A DNA stretch of 64,000 nucleotides from Kocuria rosea. GTDB lineage: Bacteria > Actinomycetota > Actinomycetes > Actinomycetales > Micrococcaceae. Shown one piece after another: positions 25,711-34,780 of the stretch; position 1 is the first letter of the stretch; each line of letters begins with the position of its first letter. The position numbers and the translations under genes were made by a program. The stretch is from positions 3,782,001 through 3,846,000 of the forward strand of contig NZ_CP035103.1 in NCBI RefSeq assembly GCF_006094695.1, in the 5' to 3' direction. Under the pieces are notes generated by a model. That model was not told where the DNA came from and made no database searches. It saw nothing but the letters and a program-made list of their open reading frames with translations.

Positions 25711-26037
25711 ATGCCGCTCTACCTGTCCAAGTTCAGCTACACCCCGGAGACCTGGGCGCGGTTGATCGCCCACCCGGAGGACCGTCGCCAGGCCGCCCAG
25801 GACTACATCGAATCCGTCGGCGGGAAGCTGCACGGGTTCTGGTACGCGTTCGGCGAGCACGACGGCTACAACCTGTGGGAGGCGCCCGACAACGTGTCCA
25901 TGGCCGCTGTCGTCCTGGCCATCAGCGGTGGTGGCGCCCTCAGCTCCCTGGAGACCACGGTGCTCATGAGCGTCGAGGACACACTGGAGGCCCTGCGCCG
26001 GGCCGAGCAGATCAAGTACCGGTCTCCCGGGACCTGA
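25711..26037 (+). CDS. GYD domain protein
   Basis: 108 residues. MPLYLSKFSYTPETWARLI at the N-terminus, then GKLHGFWYAFGEHDGYNLWE with the G-x-Y/D-GY signature, and VLMSVEDTLEALRRAEQI at the C-terminus are the standard GYD pattern (dimeric alpha/beta barrel). Biochemical role unknown. ATG 25711 follows GGGGACGAG. Confidence 0.88.
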   Translation: MPLYLSKFSYTPETWARLIAHPEDRRQAAQDYIESVGGKLHGFWYAFGEHDGYNLWEAPDNVSMAAVVLAISGGGALSSLETTVLMSVEDTLEALRRAEQIKYRSPGT

Positions 26038-26084
26038 TCTCGTCTGCCAAGGGAACCCCAGAAGCAGACCGACCGCTGAATCAC

Positions 26085-27035
26085 TCAGCGAGACGGGGGC
26101 GGCCCGCCCGGCCCTCCCGCCATGCCTCCGCCGGTGGGCGTGGTGGTCGTGTCCACCCCGGCGGTCAGGGTGACGGTATAGCCCTGGGCGACGTTGCCGG
26201 TGACGGCACCCAGCTGGCTGACCCCGCCGTCGTCGCCGAAGACGTTGTCGCTCGCCAGGGTGAGCTGGGCCAGGTTGCTGACGGAGGACTCGTAGCCGGT
26301 GGTGGCGTAGACGGCGTCGCACGCGTTCTTCGGCAGGGCGACCTGCGAGGTGGCGATCGCGGTGGTGGAGTCGGTGATGGACGCCTGGTCCGGGTAGACC
26401 TCGAAGTGGATGTGCGGCCACCGGCCCGTGTAGCAGGCCGGGAAGATGCTGGTGAAGCGCACCTTCCCGTCGTCGTCGGCGATCTGCACCCCGCGCAGGT
26501 AGTTCTCCTCCGTGACGCCCTCGCTGTACATGGAGTAGCGGCCCTCCCGGTCGCAGTGCCAGACGTAGACGGCCACTCCCGCGAACGGCACCCCGCCGTT
26601 GGCGAGATCGGCGATGGTCAGCTCCAGCGTCATCGGCACGCCCTCGGCGGTCCCGCCGGCGTCCCCGAAACTGGAGCGCAGGTCGCTGCGCACGATCCCG
26701 CTCTGCTCGAGCACGTCGGGACCGTTGGAGCCGTCCCCAGGGTAGGGCCCGGCGGTCTCGTCCGGGATCTCGTCCACCGCCAGGGCCGTGGCCGAGGGCG
26801 AAGGAGACGTGGAGGCCGACGACGACGCGCTCGCGCCGCTGCCGCCCGCTCCGGCCCCGCAGGCCGCGAGTCCGAAGGCCGAGGCGCCGAGACCGAAGAC
26901 CGTCAGCACCTTCCGCCGGTTCATCAGGGTGCCGATGTCGAAGCCCAGCCCCTGGTCCACCACCTCCTCCTCGGGGCGCGGCAGCCGGCGGCCCTCGTAG
27001 CTGAGCGCCGTCTCGTGCGGGGTGCTGCGGTCCAT
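26085..27035 (-). CDS. Intradiol ring-cleavage dioxygenase-like Tat lipoprotein
   Basis: 316 residues. A 37-residue N-terminal lead (PRPEEEVVDQGLGFDIGTL) precedes a Tat-type signal NRRKVLTVFGLGASAFGLAAC, whose last Cys is in a lipobox. A Ser-rich spacer follows, then a catechol-dioxygenase-like domain: AGPYPGDG, VAVYVWHCDREGRYSMYSEG with the first Tyr ligands, and TGRWPHIHFEVYPDQ with the His-x-His iron ligands. Known family members cleave catechols with non-haem Fe(III); exported ones of this class have unclear substrates. ATG 27035 keeps the conserved lead; ATG 26924 (MNRRKVL) is the shorter option. It is divergent from the SRPBCC gene. Confidence 0.82.
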   Translation of the reverse strand: MDRSTPHETALSYEGRRLPRPEEEVVDQGLGFDIGTLMNRRKVLTVFGLGASAFGLAACGAGAGGSGASASSSASTSPSPSATALAVDEIPDETAGPYPGDGSNGPDVLEQSGIVRSDLRSSFGDAGGTAEGVPMTLELTIADLANGGVPFAGVAVYVWHCDREGRYSMYSEGVTEENYLRGVQIADDDGKVRFTSIFPACYTGRWPHIHFEVYPDQASITDSTTAIATSQVALPKNACDAVYATTGYESSVSNLAQLTLASDNVFGDDGGVSQLGAVTGNVAQGYTVTLTAGVDTTTTPTGGGMAGGPGGPPPSR

Positions 27036-27328
27036 GGATCCTCCATCGGTTCGGGTCGTGGTCGGCCTCCACGCTAGGAACGGGTGCTGTGCCGCGGCTG
27101 AGCCGGGACACAGCTCCGCGTGTGCGGATTCATGGGCCGGTGCGGACACTCTGTCTGCGAGGAGCGCGCCGGCCGCGCTCCGCCGGCGACACGCAGCCGC
27201 GGCGAGCAACGATCCGGTCTCACCCGGACGGACCCGGCGCACCGGGGTCCTACCGTGGGAGCACCCGGCCCGCCGCTCCCCCCGGGGTGCCCAGGCCCCG
27301 TCACTCGGACACCGCACGGAGGACCACC

Positions 27329-27832
27329 ATGCAGACACTGGGCCGCGCCGAGGACTCCATCCACGTCGAGGCGCCGCCGCGGACGGTCTACGACCTCGTC
27401 GCCGACGTCACCCGCACCCCCGAGTACAGTCCCGAGGTCGACGAGGTCGTCTGGCTCGACGACGGCGGACCCCGCGTCGGCGCACGCTTCCGGGCCCGCA
27501 ACCGGGTGCCGCCCGACTCCCGGTTCCCGTGGCACAACACGCCGATCGTCATGGCCGCCGAGCCCGGCCGGGAGTTCGCCTTCGCCCGCACCGAGCGCTT
27601 CGCCGGCACCCTCGTGTGGCGCTACCGGTTCGAGCCGGAGGGCACCGGCACCCGAGTGACGGAGTCCTACGAGATCGCCCGCCCGGTCGGCCGCATCGGC
27701 TGGTTCATCATCGGCACCCTGGGCCGGGACCGGGACCGGATGACCACGATGCGCCAGGGTCTGCGGGAGAGCCTGCAGCGGCTCAAGCGCGTGGCCGAGG
27801 CCGACGCCGCGTCGTCGTCCTCCGCACCGTGA
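27329..27832 (+). CDS. SRPBCC-family (polyketide cyclase/START-like) protein
   Basis: 167 residues. Starts with IHVEAPPRTVYDLVADVTRT and ends with the long C-terminal helix (MTTMRQGLRESLQRLKRV), the usual SRPBCC lipid/hydrophobic-ligand binding layout. FEPEGTGTRVTESYEIAR fits the family. ATG 27329 is preceded by ACGGAGGA. The ligand is unknown. The region between this gene and the divergent dioxygenase-like gene (about 290 bases) should hold both promoters. Confidence 0.82.
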   Translation: MQTLGRAEDSIHVEAPPRTVYDLVADVTRTPEYSPEVDEVVWLDDGGPRVGARFRARNRVPPDSRFPWHNTPIVMAAEPGREFAFARTERFAGTLVWRYRFEPEGTGTRVTESYEIARPVGRIGWFIIGTLGRDRDRMTTMRQGLRESLQRLKRVAEADAASSSSAP

Positions 27833-27863
27833 CGGACGGGGTCGGGACCAGCGCCTGACCCGG

Positions 27864-28892
27864 TCAGCTCAGGCGGGCCGCCGCGGCGACCACGGCGTTG
27901 CGCACGGCCAGCCCGTGCCGCGCCGTGCCCACGCGGTTCGCCAGACGGGCCAGACGCACCGTGCGGACGGTAGGCCGGCGGCGTACGGCGTCGTACCGGT
28001 GCAGGGCGCCGGGCACGTCGGAGGCCGCGCTCAGCGCCTCGACGAGCGCCGTCGCGTCGAGGAGGGCCTCGCAGGCGCCCCGGCCGAGATTGGGGGCCAT
28101 GCCGTGGGCGGCGTCGCCGAGGAGCACGGTGTGCCCCCGGACGTAGGACGGCAGCGGGGGCACGTCGAGCAGCGTGCGCCGGTCGATCGGGGTGTTCCCG
28201 AGGGCGGCCAGGACGCGCCGCACGTCCGGGTGCCAGTCGCCGTAGAGGCGTTGGAGGGCCTGGGCGTCGTCGCGCCCGGACGCGGCGGCGGCGAGCACGT
28301 CGGCGCGGACGCTCGCGAACCAGTTGGTGCGCTCGGCGTCGTGCGGGGTGATCCCGAAGAGCCGCGCCGGCCCCCAGGTCTCCGTGACGCCGTCCGCCGG
28401 GCCCGGGACGGTGCCGCGGAGGGCGACCGTGCCCAGCGGCCGCGGGGCGACGCCGAAGAGCGCGGCGCGGACGGGGCTGTGGACGCCGTCCGCCGCGACG
28501 ACGACGTCGGCCGCGGGCAGGGCGCCGTGGTCCGTCACCGGGGCGTTCCACGCGATGACGTCCGGGGGCAGGCCCTGGGCCAACGCCGCCAGGAGCGCCG
28601 GCCGGGGGACCAGCCGGGCCGTGCGCCCGGGGCCGAGGTGGGCGATCTCGGTGCCGTCCGGCCGGAGGAGCCGCGCCCCCCGCTGCTCCACGGAGGCGGC
28701 CCGGACCTGCTCGCCCACCCCCAGTCGGTCCAGGGCCCGCATCGCCTCGGGCCACATGCCCAGCGCCGTGCCGGCGCCGGGCAGGCCCGAGGAGCGCTCG
28801 AGCACCCGGACGGACCAGCCCGCGCCGAGCAGGCCGCGGGCGGTGGCCAGGCCGGCGATGCCCGCACCGATGACGACGGCCGATCCGCGCAC
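27864..28892 (-). CDS. FAD-dependent monooxygenase (PHBH fold)
   Basis: 342 residues. SAVVIGAGIAGLATARGLL is the FAD dinucleotide-binding loop, ADVVVAADGVHSPVRAALFG is the DG motif that binds FAD and NADPH, and HTVLLGDAAHGMAPNLGRG is the second FAD motif (GD). ERTNWFASVRAD lies in the substrate domain. Single-component flavin hydroxylase acting on an aromatic or polyketide-like substrate. Tail-to-tail with the SRPBCC gene. Confidence 0.9.
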   Translation of the reverse strand: MRGSAVVIGAGIAGLATARGLLGAGWSVRVLERSSGLPGAGTALGMWPEAMRALDRLGVGEQVRAASVEQRGARLLRPDGTEIAHLGPGRTARLVPRPALLAALAQGLPPDVIAWNAPVTDHGALPAADVVVAADGVHSPVRAALFGVAPRPLGTVALRGTVPGPADGVTETWGPARLFGITPHDAERTNWFASVRADVLAAAASGRDDAQALQRLYGDWHPDVRRVLAALGNTPIDRRTLLDVPPLPSYVRGHTVLLGDAAHGMAPNLGRGACEALLDATALVEALSAASDVPGALHRYDAVRRRPTVRTVRLARLANRVGTARHGLAVRNAVVAAAARLS

Positions 28893-28962
28893 GGCTCCTC
28901 CTGTGGTCGGCGGGTCCCGGTCCCGAGACGTGCCCCGGGCGGTCGAGCTGCAGGCGGCCGGG

Positions 28963-29340
28963 CTACAGGCGGTCCAGGAAGTTCCCGATGTTCTCCCACG
29001 TCCAGGTCTCGCAGCGGGCGGGGCCCATCTCGGCCGGCTTCTTCCGCGCCTCGGGCTCCACCCACAGACCCAGTAGCGGCTTGTCCTCGGCCACCGCGCA
29101 CCGGATCTGCCACCGCGCCGCGTCCGATGCCGGCGTGCCGCCGCCGATCAGCGCGATCACGCCGTCGCTGCGGCGGATCCGGTCCCGCACGTCCTGCTTC
29201 CACTCGTCCGCGCTCGCCCCGTTCCCGGGCGGCTCCACGAACCGCGCCTGGTCCCCGGCCCGGTCCCACTGCGCGGTGAAAAGGTTCCGGAACAGCTCGT
29301 CCTGCTCCGCGAACGCCAGAAATACAGTCTTCGGCGCCAT
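28963..29340 (-). CDS. Standalone TIR-like (DUF1863/ThsB-type) domain protein
   Basis: 125 residues, essentially one TIR-like domain. Seen: TVFLAFAEQDELFRNLFT (betaA), then SADEWKQDVRDRIRRSDGVI (BB-loop to alphaB) and VIALIGGGTPASDAARWQIR with KPLLGLWVEPEARKKPAE. The position where NADase-type TIR proteins of this group usually have Glu in a W-E-I motif reads WQI. GGGAG lies ten bases before ATG 29340. Known relatives act in Thoeris-type phage defence or toxin roles, but no ThsA partner is next to it. Activity is uncertain because of the Gln. Confidence 0.75.
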   Translation of the reverse strand: MAPKTVFLAFAEQDELFRNLFTAQWDRAGDQARFVEPPGNGASADEWKQDVRDRIRRSDGVIALIGGGTPASDAARWQIRCAVAEDKPLLGLWVEPEARKKPAEMGPARCETWTWENIGNFLDRL

Positions 29341-29754
29341 TGCCGTCAACTCCCTGCCACATCGAAAGTTTGTCCTAGTGCAAGGCACCATATGCGGTCG
29401 GCGCCGTCCGGCGGGCGGGGCCGAGCAACATCCCTTCATGAAGACCTCTGATGTCCCGATGTGCAGTGCGCGGCCCGAACGCCCTCCGTGCGCTCTGGTC
29501 TGCTCGCGGGCGGGGTGGGAAAATGGTGCTGCGCCTGCCCCGCACCCGGGCTGAGCCCGTCGAGCACCGCGGTCCCGAGAACACCCCCGCGCACCGGGGC
29601 ACGAGAGGTCGACGGGACCGGCCGGTGGGCGACGAACCGGAATCCGCCCGCCGGCCCAGCACTGCGGCCCGACGTGACCCGCGCGCTCGGCACCGGCACC
29701 ACCGCGCGCAAGGAGCCCGCGCCGGACGGATCCGGAGGACGACGAAGGAGCGGC
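29341..29754. other. Divergent intergenic region, TIR gene / phosphotransferase gene
   Basis: About 410 bases between two divergent genes. No gene supported. On the minus strand a TTGCAC lies upstream of the TIR gene without a clear -10 at normal spacing. Longer plus-strand frames here are upstream extensions of the phosphotransferase frame with no ribosome site. No palindromic operator was seen. Confidence 0.4.
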
Positions 29755-30615
29755 ATGGACGAGCTGGAGCGCATCGACGCGGCGTTCCCCGGACTGACGT
29801 GGTCGAGGGCGCGGCGGATCACCGAGGGCTGGGACCACGTCATCGTCGTCCTGGACGAGGCCCTGGTGTTCCGCTTCCCGCAGGAGGCGCCGTACACGGA
29901 GGCGCTCGGCCGGGAGATCGCGGTGCTGGACCACCTCGCCCCGCGGCTGCCGGTGCGGATCCCGCGCTACGACCGCGTGGCGCCGGACGGCTCGTTCGCC
30001 GGGTACCCGCTCCTGCCCGGCCGCACGCTCCAGCCGGAGGTGCTGGCCTCCCTGGACGGGACGGCGCGCGACGCGCTCGTGGACCAGCTGGCCGGCTTCC
30101 TCTCGGCCCTGCACACCGCACCCGTCCCCGGCACGCCGCTGGAGCAGGTGCCGGCGTCCTTCCTGGCCGAGGACCAGGACGACGTCCGCAGCGCGGCCGC
30201 CGTCCACCTGCCCGCCGTGCTGACCCCGGCAGAGCTGGACGAGGTGGAGCGGATCCTGACCGACGTCGACGCGCTCCTCGCCGCCGACCTCCCCGAGGTG
30301 GTCGTCCACAACGACGTCTACAGCCGGCACCTGCTCTGGGACGACGACGACGCCCGGCTCGGCGTGATCGACTTCAGCGACATGTGTGTCGGTGACCCGG
30401 CCGTGGACTTCGCGGAGCTGCACGAGTACGGCGAGGACTTCGTCCGCGCGGTGCACGAGCGCTACACCGGGCCGAGGGACCCCGGGCTCCTCGACCGCGC
30501 CTGGACGTACCAGCGCTGGATCGGGGTGTACATGCTCACCGACCACTTCGACGTCGGCAAGACCACGTGGGAGGTCGCCCGGGAGACCTTCGACCGCGTC
30601 CGGCGCGGGCGGTGA
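29755..30615 (+). CDS. Aminoglycoside phosphotransferase-family kinase
   Basis: 286 residues of the APH/choline kinase fold. The N-lobe has ALVFRFPQEAPYTEALGREI and IAVLDHLAPRLPVRIPRY. The catalytic loop VVHNDVYSRHLLWDDD contains the HxD-type HND, and GVIDFSDMCVGDPAVDFAEL has the metal-binding Asp of the DFG equivalent. Substrate could be an antibiotic (macrolide or aminoglycoside 2''-type) or a small metabolite; the family name does not prove resistance. ATG 29755 is preceded by GAAGGAG. Free-standing, followed 104 bases later by a RibD-like gene. Confidence 0.85.
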   Translation: MDELERIDAAFPGLTWSRARRITEGWDHVIVVLDEALVFRFPQEAPYTEALGREIAVLDHLAPRLPVRIPRYDRVAPDGSFAGYPLLPGRTLQPEVLASLDGTARDALVDQLAGFLSALHTAPVPGTPLEQVPASFLAEDQDDVRSAAAVHLPAVLTPAELDEVERILTDVDALLAADLPEVVVHNDVYSRHLLWDDDDARLGVIDFSDMCVGDPAVDFAELHEYGEDFVRAVHERYTGPRDPGLLDRAWTYQRWIGVYMLTDHFDVGKTTWEVARETFDRVRRGR

Positions 30616-30719
30616 AGCGGACCCCGGAGCGGACCCTCGGCGGCGGCCGCGCGCCACCGCGCCCGTCGTCGTCCGGGACTGCCGTGACGTCGCCCGGTGC
30701 ACCGGCCGAGAATGGCAGC

Positions 30720-31310
30720 ATGCGACGACTGACCTACTTCATCGGCGTCTCGATCGACGGCCGGATCGCCGGCCCGCACGACGAGACCGACTTCTTCCCG
30801 CTCTCCGACGCCTACGGCGCCTGGCTGGGCGAGGAGTTCCCCGAAACCCTCCCGACCCACGTCCGCACCCACCTCGGCCTCGACGACGCGCCCCACCGGC
30901 ACTTCGACACCGTGGTCATGGGCCGGCGCACCTACGAACCGGCCCTGGCGATCGGCGTGGTCAGTCCGTACGCGCACCTGCGCCAGTACGTCGTGTCGAC
31001 CACGCAGCAGGAGCTCACCCCGGAGGTGACGGTCGTGCGCGAGGACCCGGCCGGGCTCGTGCGCTCGCTCAAGGCCGAGGACTCGCCGTTCGACGTCTGT
31101 CTCGTCGGCGGTGCGTCGCTGGCCGCGGCGGTGCTCCCGGAGATCGACCGGGTGGTCGTCAAGCTCTACCCGGTGCTCGCCGGGGCCGGGCGGCCGGCCT
31201 TCGACGCCGGGGAGTTCTCGCCCGCCCGGTTCGACCTGACGGACGTCAGCACGTTCGAGGGCGGCCACGTGGTCCTGACCTGGGACCGCCGCCCGGCCCC
31301 CTCGTCCTGA
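30720..31310 (+). CDS. RibD C-terminal/DHFR-fold reductase
   Basis: 196 residues. RLTYFIGVSIDGRIAGPHDE at the N-terminus, FDTVVMGRRTYEPALAIG and CLVGGASLAAAVLPEIDRVV near the C-terminus are the family pattern of dihydrofolate-reductase-like NADPH enzymes related to the RibD C-terminal domain. Natural substrate unknown. ATG 30720 precedes the conserved start directly. Confidence 0.88.
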   Translation: MRRLTYFIGVSIDGRIAGPHDETDFFPLSDAYGAWLGEEFPETLPTHVRTHLGLDDAPHRHFDTVVMGRRTYEPALAIGVVSPYAHLRQYVVSTTQQELTPEVTVVREDPAGLVRSLKAEDSPFDVCLVGGASLAAAVLPEIDRVVVKLYPVLAGAGRPAFDAGEFSPARFDLTDVSTFEGGHVVLTWDRRPAPSS

Positions 31311-31344
31311 CCCGGCGGGCACCGCTCCGGGGTCGGCGGGCGGC

Positions 31345-32217
31345 TCAGGCCGCGAGCGCGGGCCGGAGGACGGCGTGGGCCCAGGCGCCCAGCGGAGTGG
31401 GCGTGGTGGTGAGCGGCTCCCGCGGGTTCTCCGGGGTGAAACCCCGCTGCCCCCGGGACATCCCCAGCACCCCCTCGACCTGCGCGTCGGTGAGGCCGGC
31501 CGAGCGCAGGATCCCGGCGACCTCGGCCTCGGCCACCTGGACGGCGGTCAGCTGGCGCCCGAGCGCCTCCCCCACGACCCGGGCGGCCTCGGCGAAGGAG
31601 AGGTCCTCGGGCCCGTGCACGCCCTGCGTGTGCCGGCCGGTCCAGTCGGTGGCCAGCAGCCGGACGGCGGCGACGTCCCCGATGTCCCGCGGGTCCACCC
31701 AGGGCATCCGGTGGTCGACCGGCAGAATGGTGCTCAGCACCCCGGACCGCACCGACTCGAGATCCAGCAGCAGGTTGGTGAAGAAGTACCCGCAGCGCAG
31801 ATGGGTGACGTGCGCGCCCGTGGCGTCGAGCAGCTCCTCGGTGCGGGCCAGGCCGTCGATCTCACCGAACCCGTGCCGGGCCTCGGCGCCGACGCTGCTC
31901 TGGAAGACCACTCGCGGCACGGCGTTCCCGGCCACCGCCGCGGCGGCGACCTCGCCCATCCGGGCGTAGCCGACGACGGGGTCGTCGTCGTCCGTCGGCG
32001 GGTTCACCCAGTACAGGGCGTCGGCCCCGGCGGTGGCCCGGGACACGGCGGCGAGGTCACCCTGGTCCCCCTCGACCACCTCGCACCGGGCCCGCAGGTC
32101 CGGGTCCAGGCGGGACGCGCGGCGCACGAGCACGGTGGGCCGCTGCCCGGCCTGCACGAGCAGCCGCACGACCCGGGAGCCCACGTGCCCTGTGGGCGTG
32201 GTGACGACGATCCTCAT
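31345..32217 (-). CDS. NmrA-family NAD(P)-binding protein
   Basis: 290 residues. MRIVVTTPTGHVGSRVVRLL gives the cofactor loop at the N-terminus. GADALYWVNPP, RVVFQSSVGAEARHGFGEID and HVTHLRCGYFFTNLLLDL match NmrA-like proteins acting as redox sensors or quinone-type reductases. The active-site Tyr-Lys pair of classical SDRs is not evident. Tail-to-tail with the RibD-like gene (34 bases) and divergent from the GNAT gene. Confidence 0.85.
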   Translation of the reverse strand: MRIVVTTPTGHVGSRVVRLLVQAGQRPTVLVRRASRLDPDLRARCEVVEGDQGDLAAVSRATAGADALYWVNPPTDDDDPVVGYARMGEVAAAAVAGNAVPRVVFQSSVGAEARHGFGEIDGLARTEELLDATGAHVTHLRCGYFFTNLLLDLESVRSGVLSTILPVDHRMPWVDPRDIGDVAAVRLLATDWTGRHTQGVHGPEDLSFAEAARVVGEALGRQLTAVQVAEAEVAGILRSAGLTDAQVEGVLGMSRGQRGFTPENPREPLTTTPTPLGAWAHAVLRPALAA

Positions 32218-32409
32218 GACGGGTCCCCTCTGCCTCGAGCAGTCCGGTGCACCCCCCACGCTACGACTCCGGCCGCCCCGGCGCACCGGGTGCCGCCGCC
32301 GTCCGCACCCGCCGGAGGGTGGTCCGCCCGTAGGGTGGTCCGGACGGCGGGCTCTCCCGAGGGTGAGGAGCACGGCCGGCGCCACTCCGCCCAGCAGCGA
32401 GGAACGACC

Positions 32410-33000
32410 ATGACTTCCACCGCGTTCACGATCCGACCGGCGACGAGCGAGAGGTTCGACGACGTCGCCACCGTCCTGGGCCCCCGCAACCCCGACTCGG
32501 CGGTCTGCTGGTGCCTCACCTACCGGCTCCCCTCCAAGGAGAACCGCGCGCTGACCGGCCGGGAACGGGCGCAGAGGGTCCAGGAGCTGTGCGCCCGGCC
32601 GATCCCGCCGGGCGTCCTCGCCTACGACGGCGGGACGGTGGTCGGCTGGTGCGGCGTGGCCCCGCGGGCCGAGCTGCACTCCTTCGCCCACAGCAGGCGC
32701 ATCCCCCACGTCGACGACCTCCCGGTCTGGGCCGTGTGGTGCTTCCGGGTGCGCGGCGGCCAGCGGGGCCGGGGTGTGGCCCAGGCCCTGCTCGAAGGCG
32801 CCGTGGAGCACGCCCGCGGCCACGGCGCACCGGCCGTCGAGGGCTACCCGGTGGACAACGGGGACAAGAAGGTCGACACAACGATGGCCTACGTCGGCAC
32901 CCGCGCCATGTTCGAGCGCGCCGGCTTCACCCAGGCCGCCGACACCACCTCGGTCCTCAACGGGTTCCCGCGCGTGCTCATGCGGCTGCCGCTGCGGTGA
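32410..33000 (+). CDS. GNAT-family N-acetyltransferase
   Basis: 196 residues. FTIRPATSERFDDVATVL is the start of the GNAT fold, VWCFRVRGGQRGRGVAQALL holds the acetyl-CoA pyrophosphate loop (R/QxxGxG/A), and AMFERAGFTQAAD closes the fold. An unusual Cys/Trp-rich segment (VCWCLTYRLPSKENRALTG) near residue 33 is typical of the subfamily with a YoaP/Acetyltransf-like insert. ATG 32410 follows GCGAGGA. Substrate unknown. Confidence 0.85.
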   Translation: MTSTAFTIRPATSERFDDVATVLGPRNPDSAVCWCLTYRLPSKENRALTGRERAQRVQELCARPIPPGVLAYDGGTVVGWCGVAPRAELHSFAHSRRIPHVDDLPVWAVWCFRVRGGQRGRGVAQALLEGAVEHARGHGAPAVEGYPVDNGDKKVDTTMAYVGTRAMFERAGFTQAADTTSVLNGFPRVLMRLPLR

Positions 33001-33035
33001 GCGGGGCCTGAGCGTGGCCCGCACCGGCCACGCGG

Positions 33036-34022
33036 TCAGGACGCGGGCGCAGCACGGGGCGGGCGGCTGAAGCGGGCCCGGTAGTCGGTGGGCGAGATCG
33101 CGTACCGGCCCACGAAGCTCTGCCGCAGGGCCTCGGCGGAGCCGAACCCGCACCGCTGGGCGATCGCCGCCGCCGGCAACGAGCTGGACTCCAGCAGCCG
33201 GGCGGCGGCGTCGGTCCTGGCCTCCCGCACGAACCGGGCCGGCGGCAGACCCAGGTGCGCGTCGAAGAGGCGGGTGAGGTGACGGGGGCTGACCCCGACG
33301 CGGTCGGCGACGGCCGCGGTGGACAGGTCCGCGTCCAGGTGGGTGGTGATGAACCCGATCGCCTGCTGCACCACGTCGTTGCCTCCTCCGGAGACGCCGG
33401 TGAACAGGCTCATCTGGGCCTGGTTGCCCGGCCGCTGCAGGTAGGTCACGAGGTTGCGGGCCACCTGGCGGGCCAGCGGCACGCCGTGGTCGTCCTCGAT
33501 GAAGGACAGGGTCAGGTCCAGGGCGCTGGTGACCCCGGCCGCGGTGGCGATCCGCCCGTCGCGGATGTAGATCGGGTCCGGATCGACCTCGACCTGCGGA
33601 TAGCGGCGCGCGAGGTCGGCGGCGAAGCGCCAGTGCGTGGTGGCGCGCCGCCCGTCGAGCAGCCCCGCGGCGGCCAGGACGCTGGCGCCGGTGCACACGG
33701 AGGCCACCCGCCGGCTCGTGGCCGCGAGGCGCCGCACGTGCCGCAGGAGGGGCTCGGCGTCGGCGGCGCGGTGGTGGCCGAGGCCGCCCGTCACGATCAT
33801 GGTGTCGACCGGTCCGAGCACGTGCTCGAGGGCGCCGTCCGCCTGCAGGGTCAGACCGGTCTCGCAGCGGATCGGGACCCCGCGCAGGCTCAGCACCTGC
33901 ACCCGGTAGGGGTCGCGCGGCCGGCCGATCATGTTGGCCAGGGCCAGGGGCGTGGTGATGCAGGCGATGTCGAGCAGCTCCGCCCCGTCGTAGGCGATCA
34001 CCGCCGTGGCACGATCAGCCAT
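33036..34022 (-). CDS. GlxA-family regulator (DJ-1/PfpI plus AraC HTH)
   Basis: 328 residues, second member of this family in the window. DJ-1/PfpI half: TAVIAYDGAELLDIACITTP, TMIVTGGLGHHRAADAEPL and RVASVCTGASVLAAAGLLDG with the elbow Cys. AraC half: TAAVADRVGVSPRHLTRLFD as the first helix-turn-helix and AAIAQRCGFGSAEALRQSF as the second, then YAISPTDYRARF. Its start faces the small membrane protein gene at 34125 (102 bases apart), a possible target. Confidence 0.9.
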   Translation of the reverse strand: MADRATAVIAYDGAELLDIACITTPLALANMIGRPRDPYRVQVLSLRGVPIRCETGLTLQADGALEHVLGPVDTMIVTGGLGHHRAADAEPLLRHVRRLAATSRRVASVCTGASVLAAAGLLDGRRATTHWRFAADLARRYPQVEVDPDPIYIRDGRIATAAGVTSALDLTLSFIEDDHGVPLARQVARNLVTYLQRPGNQAQMSLFTGVSGGGNDVVQQAIGFITTHLDADLSTAAVADRVGVSPRHLTRLFDAHLGLPPARFVREARTDAAARLLESSSLPAAAIAQRCGFGSAEALRQSFVGRYAISPTDYRARFSRPPRAAPAS

Positions 34023-34124
34023 CAGGTTCCCCTGTCACCCGGTGTGGGACGAGTATCCCAGGATTCCGGACGCAGCGGAGGACGGGCCCGAAGAGTGACG
34101 TCCGGCCGCTCCTACCCTCGTGGC

Positions 34125-34745
34125 ATGAACCACCGGCCTCCGTCCGCAACCCTCTCCGCTCCGGCGCCGACATCGTCGGCGCCCCGACCCGTCCGGGCGA
34201 TCGCACGGCGGTGGCCCGCGATCCTCGGCCTGGCGTTCGCCGCGTTCAACCTCGCCACCGACGACCCGCACAGCGTCACAGCCGTGCTCCTGGTGCTGGT
34301 GCTGGTGCTGGCGACGACGGGGTACGTGGTGATCGCCGTGCTCGTCCGTCCCCGCTGGTCCTGGCCGGTGCTCGCCGTCCTGGTCGTCCTCGTGGTCACC
34401 GCCCGGCTCGCCGGGGCGGGGCCGGTCGTCGAACTGGCCGCCATGACCGCGGTCGTGCTGAGCGCCGTCGGCGTCGGCGCGGTCCGGGGCACCTTCTCGC
34501 GGCCCGGGGCCTATCGCTGGCAGCCGTTCGCCGCCATCGGGTTCATGGCGCTCGGACTCGGTGCGCTCTGGCTCTCCCCGGAGGCCGGGCGCGTGCTGGT
34601 CGCTGCCGGCCTGATCGGCCACGCCGCGTGGGACCTGGTGCACTGGCACCGCCACGAGGTGGTCTCGCGGTCGCTGGCCGAGTGGTGCGGTGCCCTCGAC
34701 CTCGCCCTCGGGGTCGGCGTCCTCGCTCTCGCCCTCGCCGGATGA
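34125..34745 (+). CDS. Multi-pass membrane protein, hypothetical
   Basis: 206 residues with about five to six hydrophobic segments, for example AVLLVLVLVLATTGYVVIAV, WPVLAVLVVLVVTARLAGA and FAAIGFMALGLGALWLSPEA. The last part WDLVHWHRHEVVSRSLAEWC contains several His and Trp residues. The N-terminal 25 residues are Ser/Pro/Ala-rich cytosolic lead. No family recognised. Divergent from the GlxA regulator. Confidence 0.68.
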   Translation: MNHRPPSATLSAPAPTSSAPRPVRAIARRWPAILGLAFAAFNLATDDPHSVTAVLLVLVLVLATTGYVVIAVLVRPRWSWPVLAVLVVLVVTARLAGAGPVVELAAMTAVVLSAVGVGAVRGTFSRPGAYRWQPFAAIGFMALGLGALWLSPEAGRVLVAAGLIGHAAWDLVHWHRHEVVSRSLAEWCGALDLALGVGVLALALAG

Positions 34746-34780
34746 TCCCCGGCCGACCGGGAGGGAGTGCACGGCGGTCG

